From Ornithomonoglobus_A sp045537455 (GTDB lineage Bacteria; Bacillota; Clostridia; UBA1381), in contig JAZSPM010000205.1 of the NCBI GenBank assembly GCA_045537455.1, positions 1 to 64,000 on the forward strand: a stretch of 64,000 bases of DNA, written 5' to 3'. The notes under the pieces were generated by a model that was given only the letters and a program-made list of their open reading frames with translations, had not been told where the DNA came from and ran no database searches. The position numbers and the translations under genes were made by a program. Shown here piece by piece: positions 1 to 7,980 of this stretch (its first letter is position 1; each line of letters opens with the position of its first letter).

Positions 1-11
1 CGAGACCGCCC

Positions 12-40
12 TTGACATGGCGTAAAATTCGTGCTATATT
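12..40 (+). promoter_or_regulatory. Consensus sigma-A promoter
   Basis: TTGACA at 12-17 and TATATT at 35-40 are separated by exactly 17 bases. No plus-strand coding region follows before the terminator at 146-173, so this promoter seems to serve a short non-coding transcript. Confidence 0.55.
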
Positions 41-46
41 ATAGCT

Positions 47-173
47 AAGGCAGAAAAGCCAAAACGTGGCTGTTCCTGCCCTAAAAATCGAATATTTTAT
101 CATAGAAAAATTGAATTTACAGAAAAAATCTCACACACCCTCAAAAAAGAATCTCGTCTGAGATTCTTTTTTT
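47..173 (+). ncRNA. Candidate small RNA of about 125 nt
   Basis: The interval runs from the start site expected from the promoter at 12-40 to the end of a rho-independent terminator. Near its 5' end is a hairpin: GGCAG (49-53) pairs with CTGCC (76-80), and inside it GCCA (58-61) pairs with TGGC (67-70) across an internal loop. The middle is unstructured and AT-rich. The plus-strand frames entering from the left edge are closed by stops by position 44. It matches no RNA family I recognise. It could instead be the 3' tail of a unit that begins before the window, with a chance promoter match. Confidence 0.4.
146..173 (+). terminator. Strong, probably bidirectional terminator
   Basis: AAAGAATCTC (146-155) and GAGATTCTTT (160-169) form a ten-pair stem with a four-base loop, followed by a T run to 173. 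The A run on the other side (143-148) would also give a U tract on the minus strand. Confidence 0.8.
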
Positions 174-274
174 GTTTAACTAACCCGCATATCTTACAGG
201 CTTTAATAATATGTCATTTTTCTATGAGGTATACAAAAAACACATTACGGAAGATTAATGATTACCATTTAATT

Positions 275-303
275 AATCAGCCCGATATAAAATCGGGCTG
301 ATT
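275..303 (-). terminator. Terminator of the polysaccharide operon
   Basis: A perfect twelve-pair inverted repeat with a five-base loop (AATCAGCCCGAT and ATCGGGCTGATT) lies just past the stop codon of the last operon gene. The U tract is weak (AATTAAAT), so it may act partly as a 3'-end stabiliser. Between 174 and 274 I see only AT-rich sequence. Confidence 0.7.
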
Positions 304-310
304 CTGATTA

Positions 311-2050
311 TTAATCTAAGTAAATACTATCAATAACAGGAGTTAGAGTACCTGTTGTATCCCACAAGAATGTTTTTGCATTATATGTTGTCATATTCGC
401 AAGCATTCTTCTGCTATGCTTTACATCAAATTTTGTAAGCTCTGTTCCGTTTGCAGTTTTTGTATTAAGCGTCTTTTGGTCGCTCATTGCAACGCTGAAC
501 AGCTTTCCGTTTTCATCATAAACCGCTGATATTAGTACTGCTGTTTTTTCAAGCCCTGTCGGATTTGAAACTGTAAGCTTAACACCAAATTCACTGTGCC
601 AGAAATCTGTCATAGTAAGCTTCTGCTTATATTGAGCAGGCTCTGATGTTTCATTCCAGTTACTATTCCAATCTTCAACGCCTGTACCATCGCCTCTTAT
701 GCCATAATATTTGTACTCATACAGCATAGGAGCCTTCTTAACAACAAGATTATCAATCTTTACATTAGCAAAGCCCATTTGTCTTATATTCTTAGTATCA
801 TCATTTTTATAGTTCCATCGTGCGTTATAGCATCCCTTATATACACCGTCTATATACACATCATATACTGCATTTTCTGTATCAAGCACAAATCTGTATT
901 TTTGGAATTCACCCGGTTTAACTACATCTGCCAATGTTGCACCACCATCATTTTTAGAGTTGTCATTTTCACTGCCCCATTCATGATTTAAAAACAGATT
1001 CTTGTCATTTGGTCTGAAGTGCATTGAAGCAAATGATGTGTAATATGTTGCCTCATCAGAATTATAGAATGAAATATATGCAGGCTGATCTATAGCATCA
1101 CCTATAGTTGCATCAAAGCTTATATCTATTAGCCCTGTAAGGTCTGACGGGAACTTTTTAATAACATCTGTTCTTCTATTGTTGCTATTAAAATCAATCT
1201 GAACATTCATATATTCATCACTGAAATCAACAAGCTTTTCACCTTTTTTATTAACAGTTGTTTCTGTTACACCGGCAAGGTTTCTTCCATCTGTGTAGTA
1301 ATAATATTTTAAACCTGAATACATATTTGAACCGCCGAAGAAGTCTTCACTTAAATCAGTAAAATCTTCTTTAACGTATGTAAGCTCAGGAAGCGACGGA
1401 ATGTCCTTCTGCCATACTGCTATGTTATCGAAGGTTGTGTGTGAGCCCCAACCGGAAGTCTGACTGTTGGTAGTCATATTTATATATGTTACTGCATTCA
1501 TTTCTTTGGGGAATTTTCCAATGTTCTCTGTTGTTGTACCATTACTGTTTGTAACTGTTACACTTATATTCTGTGAAGTTCCGAAATTTAAAACAACCTT
1601 GACATTATTTGTAGCAGCTAAATTATTTGTTATTGCTGAAGGTGTTATATGGTGCATACTACCAAGATCTGCACCTGCTTCACTTCTTACATACATACAG
1701 TCACCTAACATAATACCCAATTTACAATCTGTTCCATCTGCCGCCTTCAAACCAACTTCTATAACGTTATTAACGTCATCGTGCATCCCTGCATCATATG
1801 TAACACCTACCATTCCTGTATACGGAGTATCAAAAACCTTTTTTGCAGTTCCCCTTTGATTAACTTTTAACACTCCATTGTTTATCCATGTCTTTGAACC
1901 GCCGCTGTATGATGTATATTTTGTCCAATCTTCACTCGCGAAATCATCGCTAAAAACCTTTGTTGAGGTTTCAGCCGCATTTGCAGGTATCATTGATACA
2001 AGCATTGCAATCGCTAATACCAAGCCTAATAATTTTCTTACTTTTTTCAT
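311..2050 (-). CDS. Secreted two-module LamG-like surface protein
   Basis: This is a 579-residue protein with a clear signal peptide (KKVRK, then a hydrophobic core ending near ANAA, residue 26). Two concanavalin-A/LamG-like modules follow at about 30-215 and 222-445. The second carries an NHEWG motif near residue 355, a counterpart of NHEYG in the 1095-residue enzyme upstream. The C-terminal 446-579 resembles the beta-sandwich module with YDENGKL and KTFLWD signatures that is common in clostridial carbohydrate-active proteins. I see no catalytic motif, no SLH repeat and no sortase signal. It is the last gene of the operon, 25 bases after its neighbour, with a good AAGGAG site. I infer a glycan-binding or accessory role; the function is not known. 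Confidence 0.75.
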   Translation of the reverse strand: MKKVRKLLGLVLAIAMLVSMIPANAAETSTKVFSDDFASEDWTKYTSYSGGSKTWINNGVLKVNQRGTAKKVFDTPYTGMVGVTYDAGMHDDVNNVIEVGLKAADGTDCKLGIMLGDCMYVRSEAGADLGSMHHITPSAITNNLAATNNVKVVLNFGTSQNISVTVTNSNGTTTENIGKFPKEMNAVTYINMTTNSQTSGWGSHTTFDNIAVWQKDIPSLPELTYVKEDFTDLSEDFFGGSNMYSGLKYYYYTDGRNLAGVTETTVNKKGEKLVDFSDEYMNVQIDFNSNNRRTDVIKKFPSDLTGLIDISFDATIGDAIDQPAYISFYNSDEATYYTSFASMHFRPNDKNLFLNHEWGSENDNSKNDGGATLADVVKPGEFQKYRFVLDTENAVYDVYIDGVYKGCYNARWNYKNDDTKNIRQMGFANVKIDNLVVKKAPMLYEYKYYGIRGDGTGVEDWNSNWNETSEPAQYKQKLTMTDFWHSEFGVKLTVSNPTGLEKTAVLISAVYDENGKLFSVAMSDQKTLNTKTANGTELTKFDVKHSRRMLANMTTYNAKTFLWDTTGTLTPVIDSIYLD

Positions 2051-2075
2051 TTTTCATTTCTCCTTTTTTATTTTT

Positions 2076-5000
2076 TTATTCTACCAATACAGCTTGTGCC
2101 GTACTGTCAGATACTAATTTATTTAACGATAATTCTTTTGTATTACCGTTAAATTCAGCATATCCCAGATTGAGATTGCTGATACTTACATTACCGTACG
2201 GAGTTTTCAGCATAAAGCTGTTTTCTCCTGCGGTAAGGTCACCTACGGTATATGCTTTGGTTTTTTTATCATAAATTATGTAAACCATTGCTTCATCCGG
2301 ATTTTCGAGAGTACAGTCTCCGATTTTAATTTCACTATCCTGCGACTGAATCAGATTATCCGAATAAAATACCGTCGGATTTGCTTTATAGGTTTGAGAG
2401 GTATTCCAGTTATAATAACCGTCCTCTGCCTTTTTAGGATACAGGCATATGTCATCTTGAACTCTGTTAAAGAATACGTTTTTCTGTTTTTCGCCGTTTA
2501 CAGTGATGTCAGTTACATACAGATTATCCGTATCAAATGAGAGAGACAGAGTATCATTTCCGCTTATATAGACGGTGCTCCATATTCCGTTTTCTTCCAT
2601 TACTGCAAAGGACCCTGAACGGATATGCTCTTTAAAAGCAGCGAGAGAGGAATATTCGCTTTTTTGAGCTATTTCAAATATATATCCGTTTCTCATTGCA
2701 CTGCGTTCATTCTGTGTAAACCATTTCGGTTCATCAGATTTCACATTCAGAAGATTAATTGAATAAGCAGGAACTATTGTCCCGTTTGGAGCACAATCCG
2801 CCGTTACGTCACGGATTTCCACTGCAGCCGCATTGAGAGGTATGACAGCTGCATATATGCTTTTATCCTCAAGGTACAATGTACCGTTTGTAGATTGTGC
2901 GGTATACGGTAATTTGTTGAGTTTTGCTCTTGCTTCCTTACCGTTATTTTCCGCTATAACCTCTTCCCCTGCAACAAGCTCATCTTCATAGTAGATTTTT
3001 GTATCCTCGGGGTGAGTTATATATATTGTCGTTCCCATGTTGTATATATTATCCTGATAATCCGTCAGCTTTTCATCTTCCGCCTTACCCGGATAAGAAT
3101 AAACTATTGCTTTATTTTTATACTGTGCCGATGCCGACAAGCCCTGTTCTGACGGTTGGAATATACTTTCTCCGCCATCCATTCCCGAATTATATCGATA
3201 ATAGGAAAATAATGTCGGTGTATCATGCAAGCTTTTTATTGTATCGCTTCGCTTCCATCGTGCAAGAAAAGCATTGTCCTGACCTCTGTATCCCGACATA
3301 TACCATACAGTATCAGGAGCTGAGCCTAATGAATAGCTCTCGGTCATATAACCCGTTGTTTCCTCTACCTGATAAACAGTATCGTTATGACCCACCTGTA
3401 AACCGGGGTCTATAAGATATTCACCATCAGTTGCATTTCTGAATTTTGCGATTTTTACATTATAAGGATATTCCTTATCATACGCTATGCTTTCGATATA
3501 TTCAGGCAGACGGTGCGTATATGCCGCTACAAGCGGATAGAAAAAGCTGTAGGTTGAGGATTCATTATTTTTATAGAAACCACCTCTGTCTGATAGCATA
3601 TAGAGCATAAGCGGAAAGTTCTGACGAATATTCAGTCCTGCCGCCAATCCAAAGCCCGAACGTGCATATGGTCCTACGGTATTTGATGTCTGCGAATGAT
3701 AAAGCACTGCAATTTCCGCTTCAACACGATTCAAAAGTAAATCCACTTTATTTTTTATATCACCCTCAGGAAGCAAATCAGAAAGCGTGATTAAATCCGC
3801 CCAAATCATAGCTCCGTAGCAAGGTGAATTATAATCACCGATTGCATAACCTGATGCTGCGGTTGAAGCTATTATTTTATCGAGTATATCCTCAGCTTCA
3901 CTTAAAACCTCAGCATCATCAAAGGCTATACCGTAAAAGATACCTCTTACCAGACCGTCATACGTCTGATTGTGATGTGCTCCCAGTGCTGTTTCAGACG
4001 AGCCCTTATTCCAACTAAAACCTGTTGTCTGATTGAAGCATTCGTTATATATTGTGGTTTTAAGATTCGCAAGAGCTTCATCGCTTAACATATCAGCATA
4101 TTTAAAATACATATAATACTGACTCATGTCCGTAAATGCATATCCGCTTGTTTTTGAAGCAATCAGCTCCTCTGCTTTTTTAATATTACCTGTAAGCAGA
4201 TAGTATAATGGATTTGATGTTATATTGATCGTATATCCGTTTGAAAATGTTCTGTCTGCAAGCTCATGTGTCAAGTCAAGCATTTGTTCAGGCTTATCTT
4301 CTTCACCCGAATACCAGCTTGCCTCACGGTTAATATTAGCCTTTGCATTTTCCTGTTGAAGTGTTCTTGTATCATCAGGAGCTTCACGTTCATAAAGAAC
4401 AATGTTTTCCTGTTCAAGAAAGCTCTTGTTTTTGATTTCCGAAAAGTCATATTTACTTTCAGGATTTTCAAACTCACGAAGAAGTGCATTTGCTGTAGTT
4501 TCAACTCTGCTTGCTTTAACAACACCATTGGTTAACGGCTTCATTGTGCCATCCTGCCACAAAAAGCCTTTTATTGTATCGCCGTCGTCAGCTGTCAAGG
4601 TTACAGTGCCTTCTCCCGTTTTTACGCCAATTAATTCTCCGCTTCTGTAAACAGCCGCCGCAAGGAATGTGTTATCCGGCAGTGTTGACTCTGATGTAAG
4701 CGTTATTTCGCCACTGTCATAAATATTATGTATTATCCCCTGCTCATCATTAATATCAAGCTCATAATAATGCTTGATTTTAAGATTTTTTATTTCGGCA
4801 TAACTGATAGCGATTCTTGTTACGTCTGTCAAATTACGAACATGAAGCCCGCTTACTTCATTTCCGTCAACACTTACAATTACATCTCCTGTATCAAGAT
4901 TAACTTTCATAACATACTTATGAAAATTCTTGTTTTCACGCCTTGCAAGCTTCGAAACAGGCTTACCGCCATAATTCGACAAGCCATACTCATGGTTTAA

Positions 5001-5363
5001 ATATACCGTACCGCCGTTTTGATAAATACCCGAAACCATACTTCCGCCCGAGGAAACTAATGCTACGGTTGAAATACCTCCGTTCCGCTTCGCTTCAAAG
5101 TCAACCTCTACAATACCTGTTGTAAGCTCATCAAATGTTTTTTGTGCATAGCCGTTGGTGATACTTAAAGTACCGTCAGCAAAGCTCATGCTCGTATGCT
5201 TTCCGGAATTATACAGAGTATTGTAGTTTAATGTATTATAAATTTTCGCCGTATAATGCCAGCCCTTTGAGGAGGAAAAATCCTCCTCAAGAACATTGGC
5301 ATATGCTATATTCATACATAACAGACACAGAATAACTGATATTGATATAAATAATTTTTTCAC
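2076..5363 (-). CDS. Putative secreted polysaccharide lyase, LamG plus toroid plus beta-sandwich
   Basis: This 1095-residue secreted enzyme starts with GTG (AGGAG seven bases upstream). A signal peptide (1-22) is followed by a LamG-like module (25-198, with NHEYG at 123-127) and a small beta-sandwich with FLWQDGTMKPL (200-285). An alpha-helical region (about 340-640) looks like an alpha/alpha toroid, and a long C-terminal beta-rich part follows. The last two parts align by eye with the 904-residue product at 10861. They share HNQ (464-466), GD...P.YGA (509-518), YH (555-556), GP..R (564-568) and a C-terminal LENP...LKTP.G motif. This layout is that of polysaccharide lyases of the PL8 and heparinase II/III type, but I cannot assign a CAZy family. 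The catalytic role is inferred from fold and context. Confidence 0.65.
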   Translation of the reverse strand: MKKLFISISVILCLLCMNIAYANVLEEDFSSSKGWHYTAKIYNTLNYNTLYNSGKHTSMSFADGTLSITNGYAQKTFDELTTGIVEVDFEAKRNGGISTVALVSSGGSMVSGIYQNGGTVYLNHEYGLSNYGGKPVSKLARRENKNFHKYVMKVNLDTGDVIVSVDGNEVSGLHVRNLTDVTRIAISYAEIKNLKIKHYYELDINDEQGIIHNIYDSGEITLTSESTLPDNTFLAAAVYRSGELIGVKTGEGTVTLTADDGDTIKGFLWQDGTMKPLTNGVVKASRVETTANALLREFENPESKYDFSEIKNKSFLEQENIVLYEREAPDDTRTLQQENAKANINREASWYSGEEDKPEQMLDLTHELADRTFSNGYTINITSNPLYYLLTGNIKKAEELIASKTSGYAFTDMSQYYMYFKYADMLSDEALANLKTTIYNECFNQTTGFSWNKGSSETALGAHHNQTYDGLVRGIFYGIAFDDAEVLSEAEDILDKIIASTAASGYAIGDYNSPCYGAMIWADLITLSDLLPEGDIKNKVDLLLNRVEAEIAVLYHSQTSNTVGPYARSGFGLAAGLNIRQNFPLMLYMLSDRGGFYKNNESSTYSFFYPLVAAYTHRLPEYIESIAYDKEYPYNVKIAKFRNATDGEYLIDPGLQVGHNDTVYQVEETTGYMTESYSLGSAPDTVWYMSGYRGQDNAFLARWKRSDTIKSLHDTPTLFSYYRYNSGMDGGESIFQPSEQGLSASAQYKNKAIVYSYPGKAEDEKLTDYQDNIYNMGTTIYITHPEDTKIYYEDELVAGEEVIAENNGKEARAKLNKLPYTAQSTNGTLYLEDKSIYAAVIPLNAAAVEIRDVTADCAPNGTIVPAYSINLLNVKSDEPKWFTQNERSAMRNGYIFEIAQKSEYSSLAAFKEHIRSGSFAVMEENGIWSTVYISGNDTLSLSFDTDNLYVTDITVNGEKQKNVFFNRVQDDICLYPKKAEDGYYNWNTSQTYKANPTVFYSDNLIQSQDSEIKIGDCTLENPDEAMVYIIYDKKTKAYTVGDLTAGENSFMLKTPYGNVSISNLNLGYAEFNGNTKELSLNKLVSDSTAQAVLVE

Positions 5364-5373
5364 ATCATATCTC

Positions 5374-7980
5374 CTATCTTACAACAACCATAATCTGACC
5401 TATACCGTAGTACATTCTTACATATATGTTGTCACCCTTCATGATTTCATCAGCTGTTCCTGTTCTCATTCGCTCATTCTCGGAATCATATATCCATATA
5501 TTCTTACCGGTTACATCATAAGCACTTGCCATGGTATAATCATATACAAAGCCTCTGAGTTTTCCGTTTACAGGCATTGCAAAATATCGCATATTTGCAC
5601 TTCCGCTTACAGATTCAACAGTTCCGTAATATCCAAGCAAGCCTATCCACAATTCACCTGTTGAATTAACAAAGGAATCGGTATCGCTCGGTCTGAATAA
5701 GATTTTGTAAGCAAGTACACTACCTTCGGTATCGGTTGAATACTGAATCAAATCACCTTCACGAAGCTCCTCTGGCTTAACAGCCCCGTATCCAAAAGCC
5801 GCCTTATATTCAAGCTCATCCTTACGTCCCAATATCTTTTCAGACTCTCTGCCAATAAATTTAAAGCCATAGCACAAATCATTGTCTTCATTCACCGCTG
5901 TATATACAGTTTTAATGACACCGGTTTTAGCGTCTTCACCTATTCCATAGCCTGTTTGACCACTTCTTTCAATAAGTACAATAGCGGCATTGCCAAGCTC
6001 ATCTATATCATAGAGCTTTGCTCCCTGTGGAATTGAACCCTGTCCACCATAAGAACCTTTCTTTTTCACTTTATATTTTTTGTATTCACCGTAATCACCC
6101 GGAATATCCATAAAGACCGTACTGTCTGATACGCAGAAGGTTTCTTTCAAATGCGATAGCTGTCTTATATAGTTTCTGAAAATATATGATTCAGTCTGAA
6201 GCTTTGCATCAAGGGTGAAGTTGTCAACATCAAAGCCTATATAACCCGGCACTGCCGAATTGTCCGTTGCAGTGCTTATTTCAAACACTTCATCTTTTGC
6301 AGTTACATCATATATAACAAGCTGAGGTGTAAGTGATGATATAATATTTTTCGGTAAAACTCCGCCGACATTGTTAAATCTTATCTTTTCAGCAAAGCTG
6401 TAGGTTTTATGCTCGCCCTTTGACGTGTATATTTTAACTGCTCCTGTTTCTGAGTTTTCATCATACCACGCATTAAAGAGATAACCGTAGGTCGCTTTCA
6501 CATTGCAATCAACAGCCGCAATTCTTCCTAAGCTGTCACTGTAAAATACTGCCTTCTTGCCCATTTCAGGTAAATCCTCACCTGACTTTAAAAATTCATC
6601 TGTTACGATATATTCAGTGCCGTCAATTATATATGTTGTATGCTCGCCCGTACTTCCTTTTCCTGTAAGATAACCCTTTACAGGATAATCTACGATAGTT
6701 ATGTACACACGCTTATCACCCGCTGCGGTATTAACATTCAGTACCTCAAGCACTGTCCATTCTGACATCGAATCAAAGCTGTATTCTTTGTCGTCACCAA
6801 GAAGTCTGATGTCAACCTCAGCCTCATCGTCTATTTTGTACATACCTTTTCCGTACTTAGCATATATAACACGTTCAGTTTTATTTACGCCCTCAACAAC
6901 AAGTGTTTCGTACTTTGTAATAAATACAGAATGTTCGCCGAGTCTGTCCTCAATAATTTTTACATTATATGAGCCATCTATAATTGAATTAATATCTGTA
7001 TTCTTGATATTACCGCTGTATACCATATTGTATATTACAGGAGTTTCATCGCTTAGCTTTATATTTCTTTCATGTTCTTCGTCTCTGTAATATAACGCTC
7101 CTGAACGGTAATCGGATATATCCATACCGCTAAGCTCAGTAACAGTATCTGTTCCTGCTTCTGTAAGATATACAATTTCTTCATCCTCATAACGAATATA
7201 TGCTTCTACGTCATATCCCAAAAGCTTATCTGCATCAGTTGTGCCGATATAATATTCGTTTCCGTCAATATGGACACGGTTAGGATTTGCCGCATTATTA
7301 TCATACAGACCGGTTATATCATTTGCAGTTATTTTGCCCTTTACCTTTATTATGTCTCTGTGATATTCAGCAAAGGTCGTCTCTGAAATCTCTGCCTTAT
7401 ATGTTATCATATCGGTATTGGTTACTTTTGTAAAAAGCATATTATAAATAAGCTTTAAAGCATCCGAATATGTAAGTTGTCCGCTCATGCTGCTTAAACC
7501 CGATGTAAGCTTTAATGATGATGCAAGACTCTTATATCCTTTTGAATATCCGCCCTGACTTATTGCAAATATATTGTATCCGAGAGCTTCACATACAACC
7601 TTGAATGCTTCATCATATAAAATCGCATCGTTCGGTCTGAATATTCCTGAATCATTGGTTGATACAATACCCATAGCCGCAGCTGCATTAATTTCGTCAG
7701 CACCGTTGGTCGTTCCTGACTTTACATCATTAAAATAACTGCCCTCAAACATCGTAGCCGGCTCCATGCCAAACATGGATATAACATATTTTACAAATTC
7801 AGAACGTGTTATTGTTGCATCAGGCTTTGCATTTTCCGGAGCATCAGCACCAAGTGCCGCAAGTAACCCGAGATTTCTGCTAAAATCACCGTCTTGCTTT
7901 GGTGCGGCATTTACTGCAAAAGAAGGAAGCATACTGAATATTAATATAATGCTGATTATAATGTTTAATGTTTTTCTCAA
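5374..7980 (-). CDS. SLH-anchored cell-surface protein (N-terminal SLH)
   Basis: An 868-residue exported protein. Its TTG start overlaps the TGA stop of the upstream SLH gene (TTGA), with a GGAGG site ten bases back, so the two are probably translationally coupled. After a signal peptide (about 1-25), residues 30-190 contain SLH-type repeats (ITRSEFVKYVISMFG, FRPNDAILYDEAFKV, LTYSDALKLIYNM). The remaining 650 residues are beta-rich and low in cysteine, with recurring short strands (KGKI, KGYLTGKG, VIKTVY) and no catalytic motif that I recognise. I infer that it binds the secondary cell-wall polymer and displays or scaffolds the operon's enzymes at the surface. The large C-terminal part is of unknown function. 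Confidence 0.7.
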   Translation of the reverse strand: MRKTLNIIISIILIFSMLPSFAVNAAPKQDGDFSRNLGLLAALGADAPENAKPDATITRSEFVKYVISMFGMEPATMFEGSYFNDVKSGTTNGADEINAAAAMGIVSTNDSGIFRPNDAILYDEAFKVVCEALGYNIFAISQGGYSKGYKSLASSLKLTSGLSSMSGQLTYSDALKLIYNMLFTKVTNTDMITYKAEISETTFAEYHRDIIKVKGKITANDITGLYDNNAANPNRVHIDGNEYYIGTTDADKLLGYDVEAYIRYEDEEIVYLTEAGTDTVTELSGMDISDYRSGALYYRDEEHERNIKLSDETPVIYNMVYSGNIKNTDINSIIDGSYNVKIIEDRLGEHSVFITKYETLVVEGVNKTERVIYAKYGKGMYKIDDEAEVDIRLLGDDKEYSFDSMSEWTVLEVLNVNTAAGDKRVYITIVDYPVKGYLTGKGSTGEHTTYIIDGTEYIVTDEFLKSGEDLPEMGKKAVFYSDSLGRIAAVDCNVKATYGYLFNAWYDENSETGAVKIYTSKGEHKTYSFAEKIRFNNVGGVLPKNIISSLTPQLVIYDVTAKDEVFEISTATDNSAVPGYIGFDVDNFTLDAKLQTESYIFRNYIRQLSHLKETFCVSDSTVFMDIPGDYGEYKKYKVKKKGSYGGQGSIPQGAKLYDIDELGNAAIVLIERSGQTGYGIGEDAKTGVIKTVYTAVNEDNDLCYGFKFIGRESEKILGRKDELEYKAAFGYGAVKPEELREGDLIQYSTDTEGSVLAYKILFRPSDTDSFVNSTGELWIGLLGYYGTVESVSGSANMRYFAMPVNGKLRGFVYDYTMASAYDVTGKNIWIYDSENERMRTGTADEIMKGDNIYVRMYYGIGQIMVVVR

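Noticed and set aside
1..44. Possible tail of an upstream plus-strand coding region (frame 3, open to a TAG at 42-44)
   Set aside because: Only about 13 codons are visible, too few to judge. The promoter match on the same bases is the better-supported reading.
1467..1859. Plus-strand frame of 130 codons with hydrophobic content
   Set aside because: It is the antisense shadow of the LamG-like protein gene. Its hydrophobicity reflects the complementary codons, and it has no ribosome site.
4266..4650. Several open frames of 80-90 codons on both strands inside the 1095-residue enzyme gene
   Set aside because: They lack ribosome sites, have no domain signature and lie wholly inside a gene with a clear signal peptide and a paralogue.
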